Origin: Stropharia rugosoannulata
Taxonomy: Eukaryota; Basidiomycota; Agaricomycetes; Agaricales; Strophariaceae
Direction of reading: 5' to 3'
Length of the DNA stretch: 64,000 nucleotides
NCBI GenBank assembly: GCA_028532985.1
Contig: JANCIK010000011.1
Coordinates: forward strand, 2,170,001-2,234,000
Shown here: piece after piece, positions 22,121 to 35,787 of the stretch
Numbering within the stretch: the stretch's first letter is position 1
How the letters are laid out: each line of letters begins with the position of its first letter
The notes under the pieces: model-generated
What the model saw: the letters and a program-made list of their open reading frames with translations, nothing else
Told to the model about the DNA's origin: nothing
The model's database searches: none
Translations under genes and position numbers: made by a program

Positions 22121-22604
22121 CTGTATCTTATTAATTAACTCTGCAAATTCTGATGTTTTATTCTAATCGAAGGAAAGAACCTAAGAACTGAACATTCTCC
22201 AAACCTGGTCAAGAAGCCTGTATTAGGTACTCCGCAATACGGACCCGAGATGGGAAGGCAATCAAATGACCCCAACTATGAAGTACGCCACAGGATGGTT
22301 TCGGAACGCGTATGAGTCTTCTTAAAAGAAGTTGGATTAATGTAAAAGGTCGGAGATTTATAACCTTCTATTCCTTCCATTTATAAGTTGTGACTGATTT
22401 ATGGCTGAACAGACAGTAGGTTTGTCCGATGACCAGGTCCATATTAGTCCTCTTTTTGAAGTATCGGCCTGAGGCCATACTGCAAAGCTCCACTACTGTG
22501 ATTCTCTTATCATGTGGACTCTCTGACTAGAAAGGCTTTTAAAGCATGGAGCTTGACTTACTTCACTAGCACTACTAGTTGACCCTTACCTGCGCTGTCG
22601 AATA
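22121..22604. other. Spacer and promoter between the two GH95 copies
   Basis: The proximal 100 nt (from about 22500) resembles the region before copy A, so the duplicated unit includes the core promoter. A TTTTAAAG element at 22537-22544 lies about 60 nt before the ATG. No other gene is seen. Confidence 0.5.
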
Positions 22605-25600
22605 ATGCGCACGTCAGGGCAGTTTGTTCACGCACTCCTACTCGTCGTTCCCACTTTGGCCGCGCCTGGAAGCTTCCCGAAAAGTGGAAATGGCCTTTGG
22701 TATACGCAACCAGGAAACGTGTGGGCCAGTGAATGGCTTCCAGTGGGCAATGGGTACCTCGGTGGTACGAACATGGAATCATTTCTGGCTTCAGTTGGAG
22801 CTAACAATTATGATGTCCTTAGCGACCGTTCCAGGAGGAACATCTCAAGAGATAACTCAGCTTAATATCGAGTCTCTCTGGTCTGGAGGACCTTTCGCTG
22901 ACCCGGTAAGTCAAGGGTCTCTGGTCGACCAACATACATGCTCAATGACCTAATGTAGTCATACAACGGAGGCAACAAGCAACCTTCCGAACAAGCAGCG
23001 ACAGCACAAATAATGCAGCAATACAGAGCAGCGATATTTCAAAGTCCACTGGGTGATATCGATAGTAGGTATACTTTTTCCAGGCTCATAAGATATTTAA
23101 CTTTACGCTTTACTGCAGATATCGATGACCTTCAGACTGCCGTAGGACAGTACGGTACGTTTTGTAACGACGCAGTTCCATTTGCATATCTGACAGATAT
23201 TCAGGCTCATATGCGGGCGCGGGAAACCTCATCTCGACGCTTAACGTATCTGGAGCGGTATCAAACTACGCACGGTGGCTGGACATGGATCAAGCCCTTG
23301 CTAGGACTTCTTGGACACAAGATGGTTTAGATTTGCAACGGTGGGCCTGTATACTCCTCGCGTAAATCAGGACTAACTGGTTAATATCAGAACAACATTC
23401 TGTTCCAACCCAGCACGGGCCTGCGTTGAACATGTAACCACGTCTAATCTCAAACCACTCCCGGATATCACATATGCAATTTCAGCCGCTTTGGAATCTG
23501 GTCTACCTACACCCAATATCACTTGCATTTCCCAGAACTCTCTGCTCGTAAATGGATTTGTGTCTACTCCAGGAATGGCATACGCATTGATTTTCCGTGC
23601 GTTCTCTTCGAATAACGCGGAGATACAGTGCATCCAACAACCCGTTCCCTTTGGATTTCCACCCAATGCCACAATCCACATCTCTCAATCTAGTCGAGAA
23701 GCATGGGTCACGTGGATAGGCGACACAGAATATGACATGGATGCTGGCGATATTGCTCACAATTTCTCGTTCCGGGGCGTTGATCCTGTCGAGAAGCTGA
23801 AGAGCTTTGAACCTCAGTCTCTGTCGAACTATGCGGAACTCCTGGAGGGACATACCACCGACATAAAAGCTGTGCTGGCGACTAGCTTTTCTCTTGACCT
23901 AGGCCAAACTCCCAATCTTGCACAACCAACTGATGTCCTTAGGAGCAAGTACACAGTCAATGGACCAGCAAGCACGAATGCATATCTGGACTGGCTTGCG
24001 TTCAATTTAGGAAGATACCTTTTGGCAAGTAGCTCCCGGGGAGTACTCCCCGCGAATCTGCAGGGTAAATGGGGCAATGAAGTGAGCAATCCTTGGGGCG
24101 CAGGTGATTATTCTTATTATTTATTCATTTGCTATCGGACTAAAATATATTCCAGACTATCGTAAGGTGCCCCTTAGCCTGTGTGTTTGTAGAAACTCAT
24201 CCCGTCTGCGTAACTAGACTCCAACATCAACCTTCAAATGAACTACTGGATTGCAGAGACCACGGGACTCAGCGAAGTTACACTCCCTCTTTTTAATTAC
24301 ATCGAAGTATATACCGCATAGTTCACTATTTACGCATGACCCAAACACTCACACTAATTTGTAGAAAACGTGGGCTCCACGAGGAGCGTACACTGCGCAA
24401 GTGTTATACAACATTACGAAAGGTTGGGTTACGCATGACGAGGTGAGTCTAAGCCTTTGCTAGTGATATCTCTTATTAAATATTTGCTTGCTTTCCTGAA
24501 TAAGATGAATGTAAGGTCTTTCGAGCCCGATAATTTAGTAAGGAGTATTAATTAAGACATTAGATCTTTGGACACACAGGGATGAAGGCTAACGGATTTA
24601 CTAATGCGACTGATTATCCTGGTTTGTCTTCTTAATAACTTCTGATTGGCTTCTTTTGATAAATTATATAAAACGGTAGAGTCAGCCGTTTGGATGGTTA
24701 GTATTTAAAAACGGGCTATTGGTGATTAAGGTCGCCTCATATTTGTCAGATGATACATGCCTGGGACCATTTCGATTACACCAACAACATTACCTGGTGG
24801 AAGGCGCAGGGCTGGCCTTTGCTCAAGGCAAGTTACATATTACGCAGGCCCTTTGCACCATGACATATTCAAACTATAAAAGGGAGTTGCTAGTTTCCAC
24901 TTAGAGAAACTTATCCCAGATCTTCACTTCAACGATTCTACACTCGTGGTGAATCCTTGTAACTCGCCTGAACAGAACCCCGTCAGCTTCGGTTTGTTAA
25001 AGTTCCAGGAATCATAATTTAGGTTTTCCTAATGCTTCTGTTTAGGCTGCGCCCATGCCCAGCAGGTAATATGGCAGCTCTTCAATGCCGTGGAGAAAGG
25101 ATATGCTGCTTCTGGAGATGACGATGCTGAATTCCTGTCAGGTACGCATCACCACGGTCTTCCTAGCTCTATTGTTCACCTCCCGCCCCAGATGTACGTG
25201 CAAAGAGGGCCCAAATGGATAAGGGGCTACAAATCGGGACATGGGGACAACTTCAAGGTATCATCCAGTCGTCAGAACCGCTAACAATCCAGCGACTCAC
25301 GCGTCCTCTCGAAATTTTGACAGAATGGAAAGTCGATCGAGACTCTCCTACCGATACCCATCGCCATCTATCTCACCTAGTCGGCCTCTACCCGGGATAT
25401 GCAATCACAAATTTTGACCCTGTATTACAGGGGACTGGTCCTACGAAAGGGTATACTAAGAGCCAGATCCTGAATGCTGCGACTACCAGCCTCATCCACC
25501 GTGGTAATGGTACTGGCCCAGACGCTGACTCGGGATGGGAGAAATCATGGCGTGCGGCAGCTTGGGCACAGCTGCAGAACAGTTCCATGTTCTATCATGA

Positions 25601-26122
25601 GCTATCCGTGGGTCGTTTATCACAGAAGATCATGTTACTAGTCTCATTGCGGCTGGTAGTTCGCCCTGAGCGAAAACTTTGCCACTAATCTTTTCAGTAT
25701 GTACAACGCTTATGACCCTAACGATCAAGCCCCAATCTTCCAAATCGACGCCAATTTTGGATTCCCGGCAGCGGTCATGGTCAGTCGACTTCTTCGCCGT
25801 TGTTAATCCTTCCTTTCTTATTTTGAAGTAGAACGCACTTCTTCAAGCACCAGACGTAGCTGATGTTAGTATGCCACTTGTTATCACACTGCTCCCCGCC
25901 ATCCCTGCCCAATGGTCAGCTGGCAGTATTCGGGGCGCGCGTGTAAGGGGCGGTATTAGCGTCACCCTGGCGTGGAAAGACGGCAAGGCGACCAGCGCTT
26001 CTCTAGCTGTGGATGTCGGCTCCCATATTAGAGAAAGACCGGTTGAGGTCGTCTATCAAGGTCACACCATCAAGACATTCACAGCTACGAGTGGATTGGA
26101 AATAGATATTACTAAGTTCTGA
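22605..26122 (+). CDS. GH95 alpha-L-fucosidase, secreted, copy B, 843 aa
   Basis: This is a paralogue of the gene at 18595 with exactly the same 19-exon plan. Exons: 22605-22764, 22823-22905, 22959-23064, 23119-23154, 23205-23340, 23391-24103, 24156-24161, 24218-24306, 24365-24442, 24505-24510, 24564-24621, 24680-24696, 24750-24827, 24883-24991, 25046-25141, 25192-25257, 25324-25607, 25660-25779, 25832-26122 (2532 nt, in frame). Fourteen internal exon lengths from exon 2 to exon 18 that I compared are identical to copy A apart from exon 11, which is one codon shorter. The signal peptide is FVHALLLVVPTLAA. The [38 protein letters not shown] and [11 protein letters not shown] blocks are kept, so both copies look catalytically competent. 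The GC-AG intron is conserved (24828-24882). Exonic similarity is high while introns have diverged, so the duplication is not extremely recent. Confidence 0.93.
24156..24161 (+). other. 6-nt microexon (copy B, first)
   Basis: ACTATC is identical in sequence and position to the microexon at 20163-20168. Its flanking introns are 24104-24155 and 24162-24217. Confidence 0.8.
24505..24510 (+). other. 6-nt microexon (copy B, second)
   Basis: ATGAAT is identical to the microexon at 20506-20511. Its flanking introns are 24443-24504 and 24511-24563. Confidence 0.8.
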
Positions 26123-26630
26123 CTGTACCTCTTGTTCTCCTGTTTCCAATTCTTCTGGTGCCATTTGATTTGTGGAAGGAAAGTGATAATCGACAACTTT
26201 AAACGGTCGGCATCCATTTATACTTGTACCATCAGCAAATTGTAGATATAATGAGCCACTTTCTCGGCCAGTAAAATTGTCCGCATATCACAAGAGTTTA
26301 TCCATGAGAGGTAATTGAAGATCGAGTCTCGCGTAGATCCTTTTGCTCTGATATCGATGTCATAGGCAAAAGGCAGATTCAAATTCCAGAGGCGTTCGGG
26401 ATCTGGGAAGGCAGTTTCAGTAGAGTTGACTACAGTGTAGTAGCCAACCCAAACCAGAGCCCTTTGTCACCCATCGAAGGTAACCTGACAGATCATTTAT
26501 TCACGGCGTTCTGGGTCCTGTTAAAAAGTATCAATCTAGTCCTGTTTGTTCTACCTGAGTGCGCCATTGAATATATAACGCCTTGACGTCTGATGCCACG
26601 TCTGATGCCTTATTTGCGTGTTTTCAACGA
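26123..26630. other. Convergent 3' intergenic region
   Basis: Lies between the GH95 copy B stop codon and the stop codon of the minus-strand acetyltransferase. It presumably holds both 3' UTRs. No gene is seen. Confidence 0.45.
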
Positions 26631-27889
26631 TCAAATGTGGTATGCAACGCGAGAACACGCCAGCCAAAACTCAGATCCGCCTTCTTCTGACCATCCCAGT
26701 GGCCCCAAATCGCATTCAGCACATGTCAAAAGTTTGATTTTCCGGCCTATTCGCGGCGTTGCGATTAATGATAGAATATTCGGGGAATCAAAAATGCGAC
26801 CTACCTAACTCGGTTAGGGGTTGGATTGGACGTGTAAATCCGATGTTCTCAAACTCCATAGGTGAAGGAGTGATAAGCCACCATTGAGTAGTCTCGGGAG
26901 GCTCGGGGAGGGAGAGAAGATGCGGGTTCTGTGCGCCTGTAGGTTCCATCTACCCCAGTGTGAACATGCTGCGAGTAAATAATGTTAAGATGATAGATCA
27001 CATACCTGAACGCTGGCTCGTTCAACCCATTTCCCCACTCCCTTCTTCAGTATAATGCTACCACAATCGCCCCGAGGACACAGTAAATCATACTTATTTG
27101 TAGACGCGCCAGAAGCGCAGTCAGCTGATTCAATTAAGTCTGAAAATCTCCCATGAAAATCGGACAGCAGTTTTGATGTTGGAGGAGCGCGCCGGCGCTG
27201 CAGCGCCTGGAAGATTTCCGACGAAATGCCTGATGCCACCCCCGGGACATCTGCAAGTAAATCCGCGGGTTGTGAGACTAACTGCTTGCGCATCTCCACC
27301 CAGGGAAGCGAGCCATGCATGACACTACTCCTTCCTCCGTTCTCAAACCCAGCTTTCTCGTAGAAGGGAATGAGATTATCGTGTGCAAGTAGGAGAATTA
27401 TATCCCACGTGGCCCCTTCTTCCGATCGGGCTTTTTCCAGACGAGAGATATACTCTTTGAGCAGCGCGAGTCCGAGTCCTTTTCTTCGATGTGAGGGAGA
27501 GACGCAGATGGAATGAATGCAGACAGACGACGACCCGGGAACGTGAGTAGACATCGACTCGTGCTTCAGGGTCTTGTCCGGTGACTGTGTGGCACATACA
27601 TAGCCTATGAGTGTACGGGAGCTAGCCTGTAAAGTGTAAGCTCCAAGAAAGAGTTGAGGAGCCTGAGATTGACGAAATCTGCTCGAGAATCACTCAGGGA
27701 TCGAAGAATTTGTACATGACTGAGTGAAAATACCTGAAAGTCGCTCCGGTAGCGGCCTCGTCAACCGGAAATCCTTTTATTCCATTTAGCAAGCTTCTTA
27801 TAGTTTCCATGATTCGTACCTGCTTGTTCAATTTCGAGAGCGGCATCCAGATCCTGTTCAGAGATGTAATCAAAGACAACATGGGCCAT
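26631..27889 (-). CDS. GNAT N-acetyltransferase (AANAT-like) fused to an Mss4/DSS4 domain, 347 aa
   Basis: Exons on the minus strand: 27889-27820, 27773-27734, 27678-27006, 26949-26805, 26746-26631 (1044 nt, in frame). Residues about 1-165 form a GNAT fold of the fungal arylalkylamine N-acetyltransferase-like type, with an acetyl-CoA loop (SPSHRRKGLGLALLKEYI) and then LAHDNLIPFYEKAGFEN and VMHGSLPWVEM. Residues about 235-347 resemble the zinc-binding Mss4/DSS4 fold: NKYDLLCPRGDCGSIIL, then LLTCAECDLGPLGW and FWLACSRVAYHI at the end, providing two cysteine pairs. Mss4/DSS4 proteins act as nucleotide-release chaperones for exocytic Rab GTPases. Both halves sit in one continuous frame, and exon 3 carries the whole junction, so the fusion does not depend on a doubtful splice. 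The acetyl acceptor is unknown. Confidence 0.85.
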
Positions 27890-29441
27890 CTTCTGATTTC
27901 AAACTCAAGTGTTTAAACGTTCACGGTTCTCAGAGGTGATCAAGCGGTGACGTCTGGGGAAATTATCTGATACAGATCCAGTTAAGGGCCTAAGGAAATG
28001 CTTGATTCCTTAATCAACGGTAGCGTTTGGGTAGCGTTCCTTAAAGAAGATTAAAAGAGTTTCGCGCTTGTGATATCACAGTCACTGGCACGTGATACTG
28101 TTTATGTAAGTATTTTGCGCGGTCAATCATCTTCACGTTTGCTTCACATCATCTTCCTTGAGTCCTTCCAATCGAAAATCGAATTCCGCCCACCTCGTCC
28201 ATACTTATGAATAGGCAAATATGAATTCAAATTGTCTATAAAACCAGGTACCTACTGCAAGCCTCACTTTGTGAATCGTTGTAACACTCAAGTAACACTA
28301 TTTTCGTAGTACATAATTCTAACGAAACTCTAATCAAGATTTAAAGTAAGAGCAAGGCAATAATCCTGTCTAGGACCCACGCGCACGGCTGTAGGCTCAT
28401 GTTATCCATGATTCGCGTCATTAAAAGGCAAGTTCTTCTCGGCGAGGGGTCGTACCTTACTTAACTTTGCTTGTCTAAGGACATCAATGCGCTGCGGTTT
28501 CTCTGAGTACTGTAATATGTACTCAGGTAGTGCTCAGGTGCAAAGTGAGTATTGATTCTGATTTACCACCTACAGCCAGAGGTAGCCTACGTAATCGGCA
28601 GGCGGAGCCAGAAGGGCGAGGAAATAAATAGCACCTGCATACTTGCAACATCATCAAGAGCGCTCCGGCTCTTTCGAGTATACGGGCTTGATACGGGCTT
28701 TTCTTGTAAGATCTCCGAGCGTTTTGACTGCATCAGAGCTTGTTAATATAATTGCTACATGGAAACAACATGGAACGCACCTACTTATTCTGGGATCTTA
28801 CAGCATGAGTTTATGTCATAAGCTACAGTCAAGGTGACACCGGCATTGACCAGAATATTCGAAACAAATCAATCAGAGAAAGAAGGGTATATTCTGATAC
28901 ACTCTGATGCATGTAGACCGTCTTGGAACTACGAGGATTAAGTACTTAAATGCTCTAAACTGAGATTGTTCGTGTCTCTCCTGGAGTCTGGCGTATATCA
29001 CTCTTACCTGGCTTTGTGATCTATGTGTTGTATTAAGAGTACAGTAAAACTATAGGGAGCTTCTCACAGTTCAGTAGAGCAAGCCGGAGCTGCTCAAATG
29101 GAGATTAGCTCTACTTGCCCTAAGTATGCAAGGTCACTGAATTATTTGCGGGCCAGTCGGAACTTTCTACACAGCTTATGTAGAGGTTCGCGCTGAACCC
29201 AAATTTAGACTGCAGTTCAAGAATGTAGATCTGACTAAGTTCGACTCTGATAATCCTCTGCACATAACGCACATAAGTGTATTGACTATTTCTGTCAACG
29301 CAATCAGACGCAGCACTAGCATCATGATCATTTTCACTCGATACCCCATCTTACTTAGCTTTTCTCCATTTCCGACTCAAGCTCAAGGATATAAAGTGCC
29401 ATGCATTACAGGATTTATATACTCCCCCATCTCCACATCAA
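27890..29441. other. Intergenic region (1.55 kb)
   Basis: A divergent gap between the acetyltransferase and the FAD monooxygenase. Only ORFs up to about 64 codons occur, with no motifs. It ends with the monooxygenase core promoter. Confidence 0.45.
29390..29396 (+). promoter_or_regulatory. TATA box of the FAD monooxygenase gene
   Basis: TATAAAG lies 46 nt before the ATG at 29442, which implies a very short 5' UTR. Confidence 0.5.
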
Positions 29442-31907
<2,466 letters not shown>

Positions 31908-33980
31908 TACTTTATATATACCCAACATTAATCCAACTTTGTGAGCTCGCTACTTTGCCACTATGTTTGAAATGTCATTTAGCAACTCCTTACATGTCCA
32001 GATTCACAAACATCATGGCTCGGAGACACAAAAGATACAACAGGAGCTTGTCTCAAGCAGTTAAGTGCTTGATACTCTCACAAAGCTTGATCCACTGAAA
32101 TTCTGGAAAAACCGAAGGTAAGCTATCAAAATTTACTTCGTGATTGACAAGTAGTACGGAAATATTACACGAGAATATTCCCACGAATTCATATATTTGA
32201 ATTCTCACGGTAACTGAGGAGTCGCGTCAGCATTCTACGAGGCATCTGAGATAGAAATTTTCCAGGCTTAACGGCTACGTTAAGAAGTCAAGTATATTTC
32301 TTTCTGAGTTCATTGAAGCCTTCAAAGGCAGCCATCATCATTATTGTAGCTCTAGACCCGAAACTCTTGGGATGTCACTGCAGACTCCAACTCAACAAAA
32401 TCAGCCCATGGGAGTAAATATCAATGCAGGCATGTAAGATAATGGCAGGAGTTTGCTTAAGGCTATATGGTAGTTTCGGACTCGGAACACTGTTGAACAT
32501 AGAAGTTCAATAAGAACTTCTTGTATTGTCATAAATTCAACCAGGCCAGTTTCTCCGCCGAGCTCGTGGTGCCTTGTCATCCCGGGGTAGTCCGAGTCGT
32601 TGTGAGAAGCTTGAGATAGAAGTTCGTCTGCTATCATTTTCCAAGCTACGAGTAGCAACATCTAAGATCGATCCAGACTCGGAGAAGTAATGCTTGTGAG
32701 AAAGAAGTCATTGATGACAATATTTCCAACGACAAGGGCAATCCCTGTCGAAGTTTCTGTTAAATCGCTGAACATGAGATAACTAGAAACTGGCACAGCT
32801 CATCATGACTCAAAACTAGCTGGCCGCTATGTTAGCTGGACACTTAGCTTTCCTTACTTCAAACGTAGCGAAAATGTAATTATGTTCTCTATGATCAGTT
32901 CACAAAGATTGACTGGGGATACATGGGGCATGCAATGGAGATGGTTAAGTATTCCGGTAAGGAGTAGGATTCCAGAGAGGCTGGTCATCTAAACCTATAA
33001 ACAGTTTAATCAGACAGGCAAGCAGCCTCGAGTTGTACTTGAGTTGTACTTGAGTTGTATGTGCTTACATAGCAGCGTGACACGAACGATGGTCGCGTGA
33101 CTAACGCGTGACTATCGTCTTGGGTGACGTTCCGCGCCACACTCTTCACTTGCTCTTCACCGCAACTTCACCGTTGCTTCACCGTTACTGCTTGACTGCT
33201 ACAACTTAACTACCTCTTCTGACCTGTTTTTTCTTGAAGCCGGTATTTAGGCGATCTCAGCCTCATTTCAGCCTCCTGCCAAAGCTAGTAGATCCGAGCC
33301 AGAATAGTCTGCACCGTTACCCCGGAGTCCGGACTTAAATAATCGCTTTGGGTTTTTGAGATCTTGTTGAAATTCAATGTTTTCCACAGGAACGTCTGCA
33401 TTAGAATGCCCCAGTCCTTCCCACATAGACTCAGCAGGTAAGACAGCCCTACATGACATAGAAGATCACAACATACTGAAGCTGAAAACCAACTAAAAAC
33501 GACAAGTCGGCATTAACACGTATGGGACAGCTTTGCTGGCGAGTCTCATTGGGTTCATCAGACCTACAACCATATCACGAGCTTCCGGTAAGCATAATGC
33601 CTGGAATAAGAATAGGCCTCCAGAGATACTGTTTGCCAGCTGCCCACTTTATCGCGATCAGCTCGTTTGTGTAGCCACATTGGCAACTGTATCCTATATG
33701 TGTTATCTGGGTGCTGACCTGCAGCGCGCATTTAGACGCAAATGTTGCCCGTCTGTGCAAATCGGCCCAAGGTCAAGAACTATTGAAGACGTTGGGGAAT
33801 TTTGTGAACCTGGTGATCGGGTTCGCAGGGAATGGCGCAAGTTACGAGAAAGAAGGCGCGTATTTCTCTTTCTTTCTACACTCCACATACACCTACTTAT
33901 CTGCAGTGTCGGCCGTTTCTGGGTCATCTTAGAGGGACAAGTCATTAAAGAGCAGCGCAAGTGCATCTGTTATTCAGACA
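31908..33980. other. Intergenic region upstream of the HET gene, with possible upstream HET exons
   Basis: The first 1.5 kb is AT-rich with no gene supported. A minus-strand 86-codon open frame at 32401-32661 has no recognisable motif. Tandem 11-bp units (GAGTTGTACTT) lie at about 33030-33060. From 33675 to about 33864 an open plus-strand stretch reads QGQELLKTLGNFVNLVIGFA, which looks protein-coding. It can be spliced (47-nt intron at 33865-33911) towards the HET gene, but I could not fix a start for it. Confidence 0.4.
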
Positions 33981-35787
33981 ATGGCCGCTCTAAGACAAAT
34001 TTCTTCAGCACAGGAAATACTAGCCACAGAATCAATCTCGGATGCGGATGAACTTTCGCTTTTGTCCAATATGGTGGATGTTTACCCGGCTGAACCAAAT
34101 CGTGTGTTTTTCAATGTCCATCTTGCGAACCTGAATAAATGTGGGTTCTTTAGCCATTCCCAGAGAGATAATCGAAGCGGTTCATAAGCATATATTCAAC
34201 GTTATGCCAATCCGCATGATAAGTTTCGACTCACAGGGCACCAATTGCACCCTAGTCGAGCGCAGCGAACTCGCTAGTATCATCCTTGCGCGCATCCGGG
34301 CTGCCTATCCAAGACAACGCCAGCTCATTCGGATATCACGCAGCCCAGATGGGATCGTGAAGAGTTCCTGCAAGTATGCCATCCTCTCGCACACCTGGCT
34401 GCGAGGCTTGCCCGGCGACGTTGTTTTCCAAACCTGGACCAAGCGCGCGCTGCCGCAGAATGCTCGCGGAAACGCCAAGATTGACAACTTCTGCGCGGTC
34501 GCTGCACGCGAGCACGACGTGTTATTGGGCTGGATGGATACTGTGTGCATAAACAAGGAGAGCAGCGCTGAGCTGGACGAGTCCATTCGATCAATGTATG
34601 AATGGTACAGAAAGGCGCACGTCTGCATCGCGTACCTCGCCGACACAGACGAGTTCGCGCAGATTCCCCAAGACACATGGTTCACGCGGGGCTGGACGCT
34701 GCAGGAACTTCTGGCGAACAAAAGAATTTATTTTTACAACCGGGACTGGGCACAGCTTCTCCCCGGCAACTTTACAGCTCACCCATTAGACGATCCTCAG
34801 TTTAGGGCGGGGCAGGTGGATTCAGACAGTCAGCGAGTCTACTTGACAATGCCGGTGGAAGTGCAGTACCAGATATTCAAAGGAGCCTCGATTACGCAAA
34901 ATGAGCTGGTCGATTTCTACTTCTTCACCCGCTGCATCCCGATATGCAGAATTATGGAGCTGGCGGCGCAGCGCAACGTAACCCGTGAAGAAGACCAAAT
35001 ATACTCCCTGATGGGTCTTCTTGGGACTGGTATCTCCATCTCTTATGGCGAAGGGTCCAAAAACACGTTAAAACGAATGCTTCAGCAGATTATGATCTCT
35101 CGGGAAATCTTTTTGGATCTCTTCAACCACAAGAATCCAGAACACATCCTGCCAGAAGCAATAACTGACTACAATGGCCATGTTAGAACTATCCAAAATG
35201 CCGTTGTCCCGCGAGATCCATTAATATTGTCCCATTTGGGAGTCCATGCTACACTCCTTGCAATTCCAGTATTCAAAGAAGATGTATACAAGAACGACTT
35301 CCCTCTCAGTATCTCTATGGAACGTACATCTTGGCGAGGTCATAGCTTAATGTCTAGCCCACAAGCCTATGTTGTAATAGACAATAGCAAAGGCGCATCA
35401 GAGTGGGTTTCGAACCTTGACATTTGCCTGAGCCCACGGAACTCCACCTGGAACGTATTAGATGACCCTCCTTTCATCTTTCTTGCAATACTTTCATCGC
35501 AAGTTGATCAAGAGCATGATAACTTTCAAATCTCAGTTGGCAACAGTCTCGGTGTACCTGTGCTACCTGATCTGCTAAATCCTAGTGACGATAGCATCAT
35601 AAAACAGTTTACAGATATAAGGCCATACAATCCATCTTCAAATGCAACAGGCTGGAGGCAGCTAGGCCCAGTCCGGGTTAACCTCCCATATAGTGGTCCA
35701 AATGTATCAAAGGCTGGAATACTTACTCTCACTACAGAAGAAGCAAAAAAGCTGGGCTTCAAAGTGATATCGGGGCATTTCCCTTAG
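33981..35787 (+). CDS. HET-domain (heterokaryon incompatibility) protein, 584 aa
   Basis: This is a predicted allorecognition or programmed-cell-death protein of the basidiomycete HET family. Its 3' exon is a long uninterrupted reading frame (34154-35787), joined by a 52-nt intron (34102-34153) to exon 33981-34101 (1755 nt, in frame). The HET domain starts with FNVMPIRMISFDSQG, followed by YAILSHTWLRGLPGDVVFQTW (about 115-135), FCAVAAREHDVLLGWMDTVC, INKESSAELDESIRSMYEWY and DTWFTRGWTLQELLANKRIY (about 214-233). The remaining C-terminal 330 residues have no recognised domain; no NACHT, WD or ankyrin repeats are seen. MAALRQISSAQEIL at 33981 is the first ATG of this frame, but open sequence further upstream suggests the true protein may be longer. 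Confidence 0.85.

Noticed and set aside
32401..32661. 86-codon minus-strand open frame
   Set aside because: It is open but isolated, with no motif and no compatible neighbouring exons.
34305..34721. Minus-strand frames of 117-138 codons opposite the HET gene
   Set aside because: These are antisense shadows of a GC-richer part of a clearly coding HET exon.
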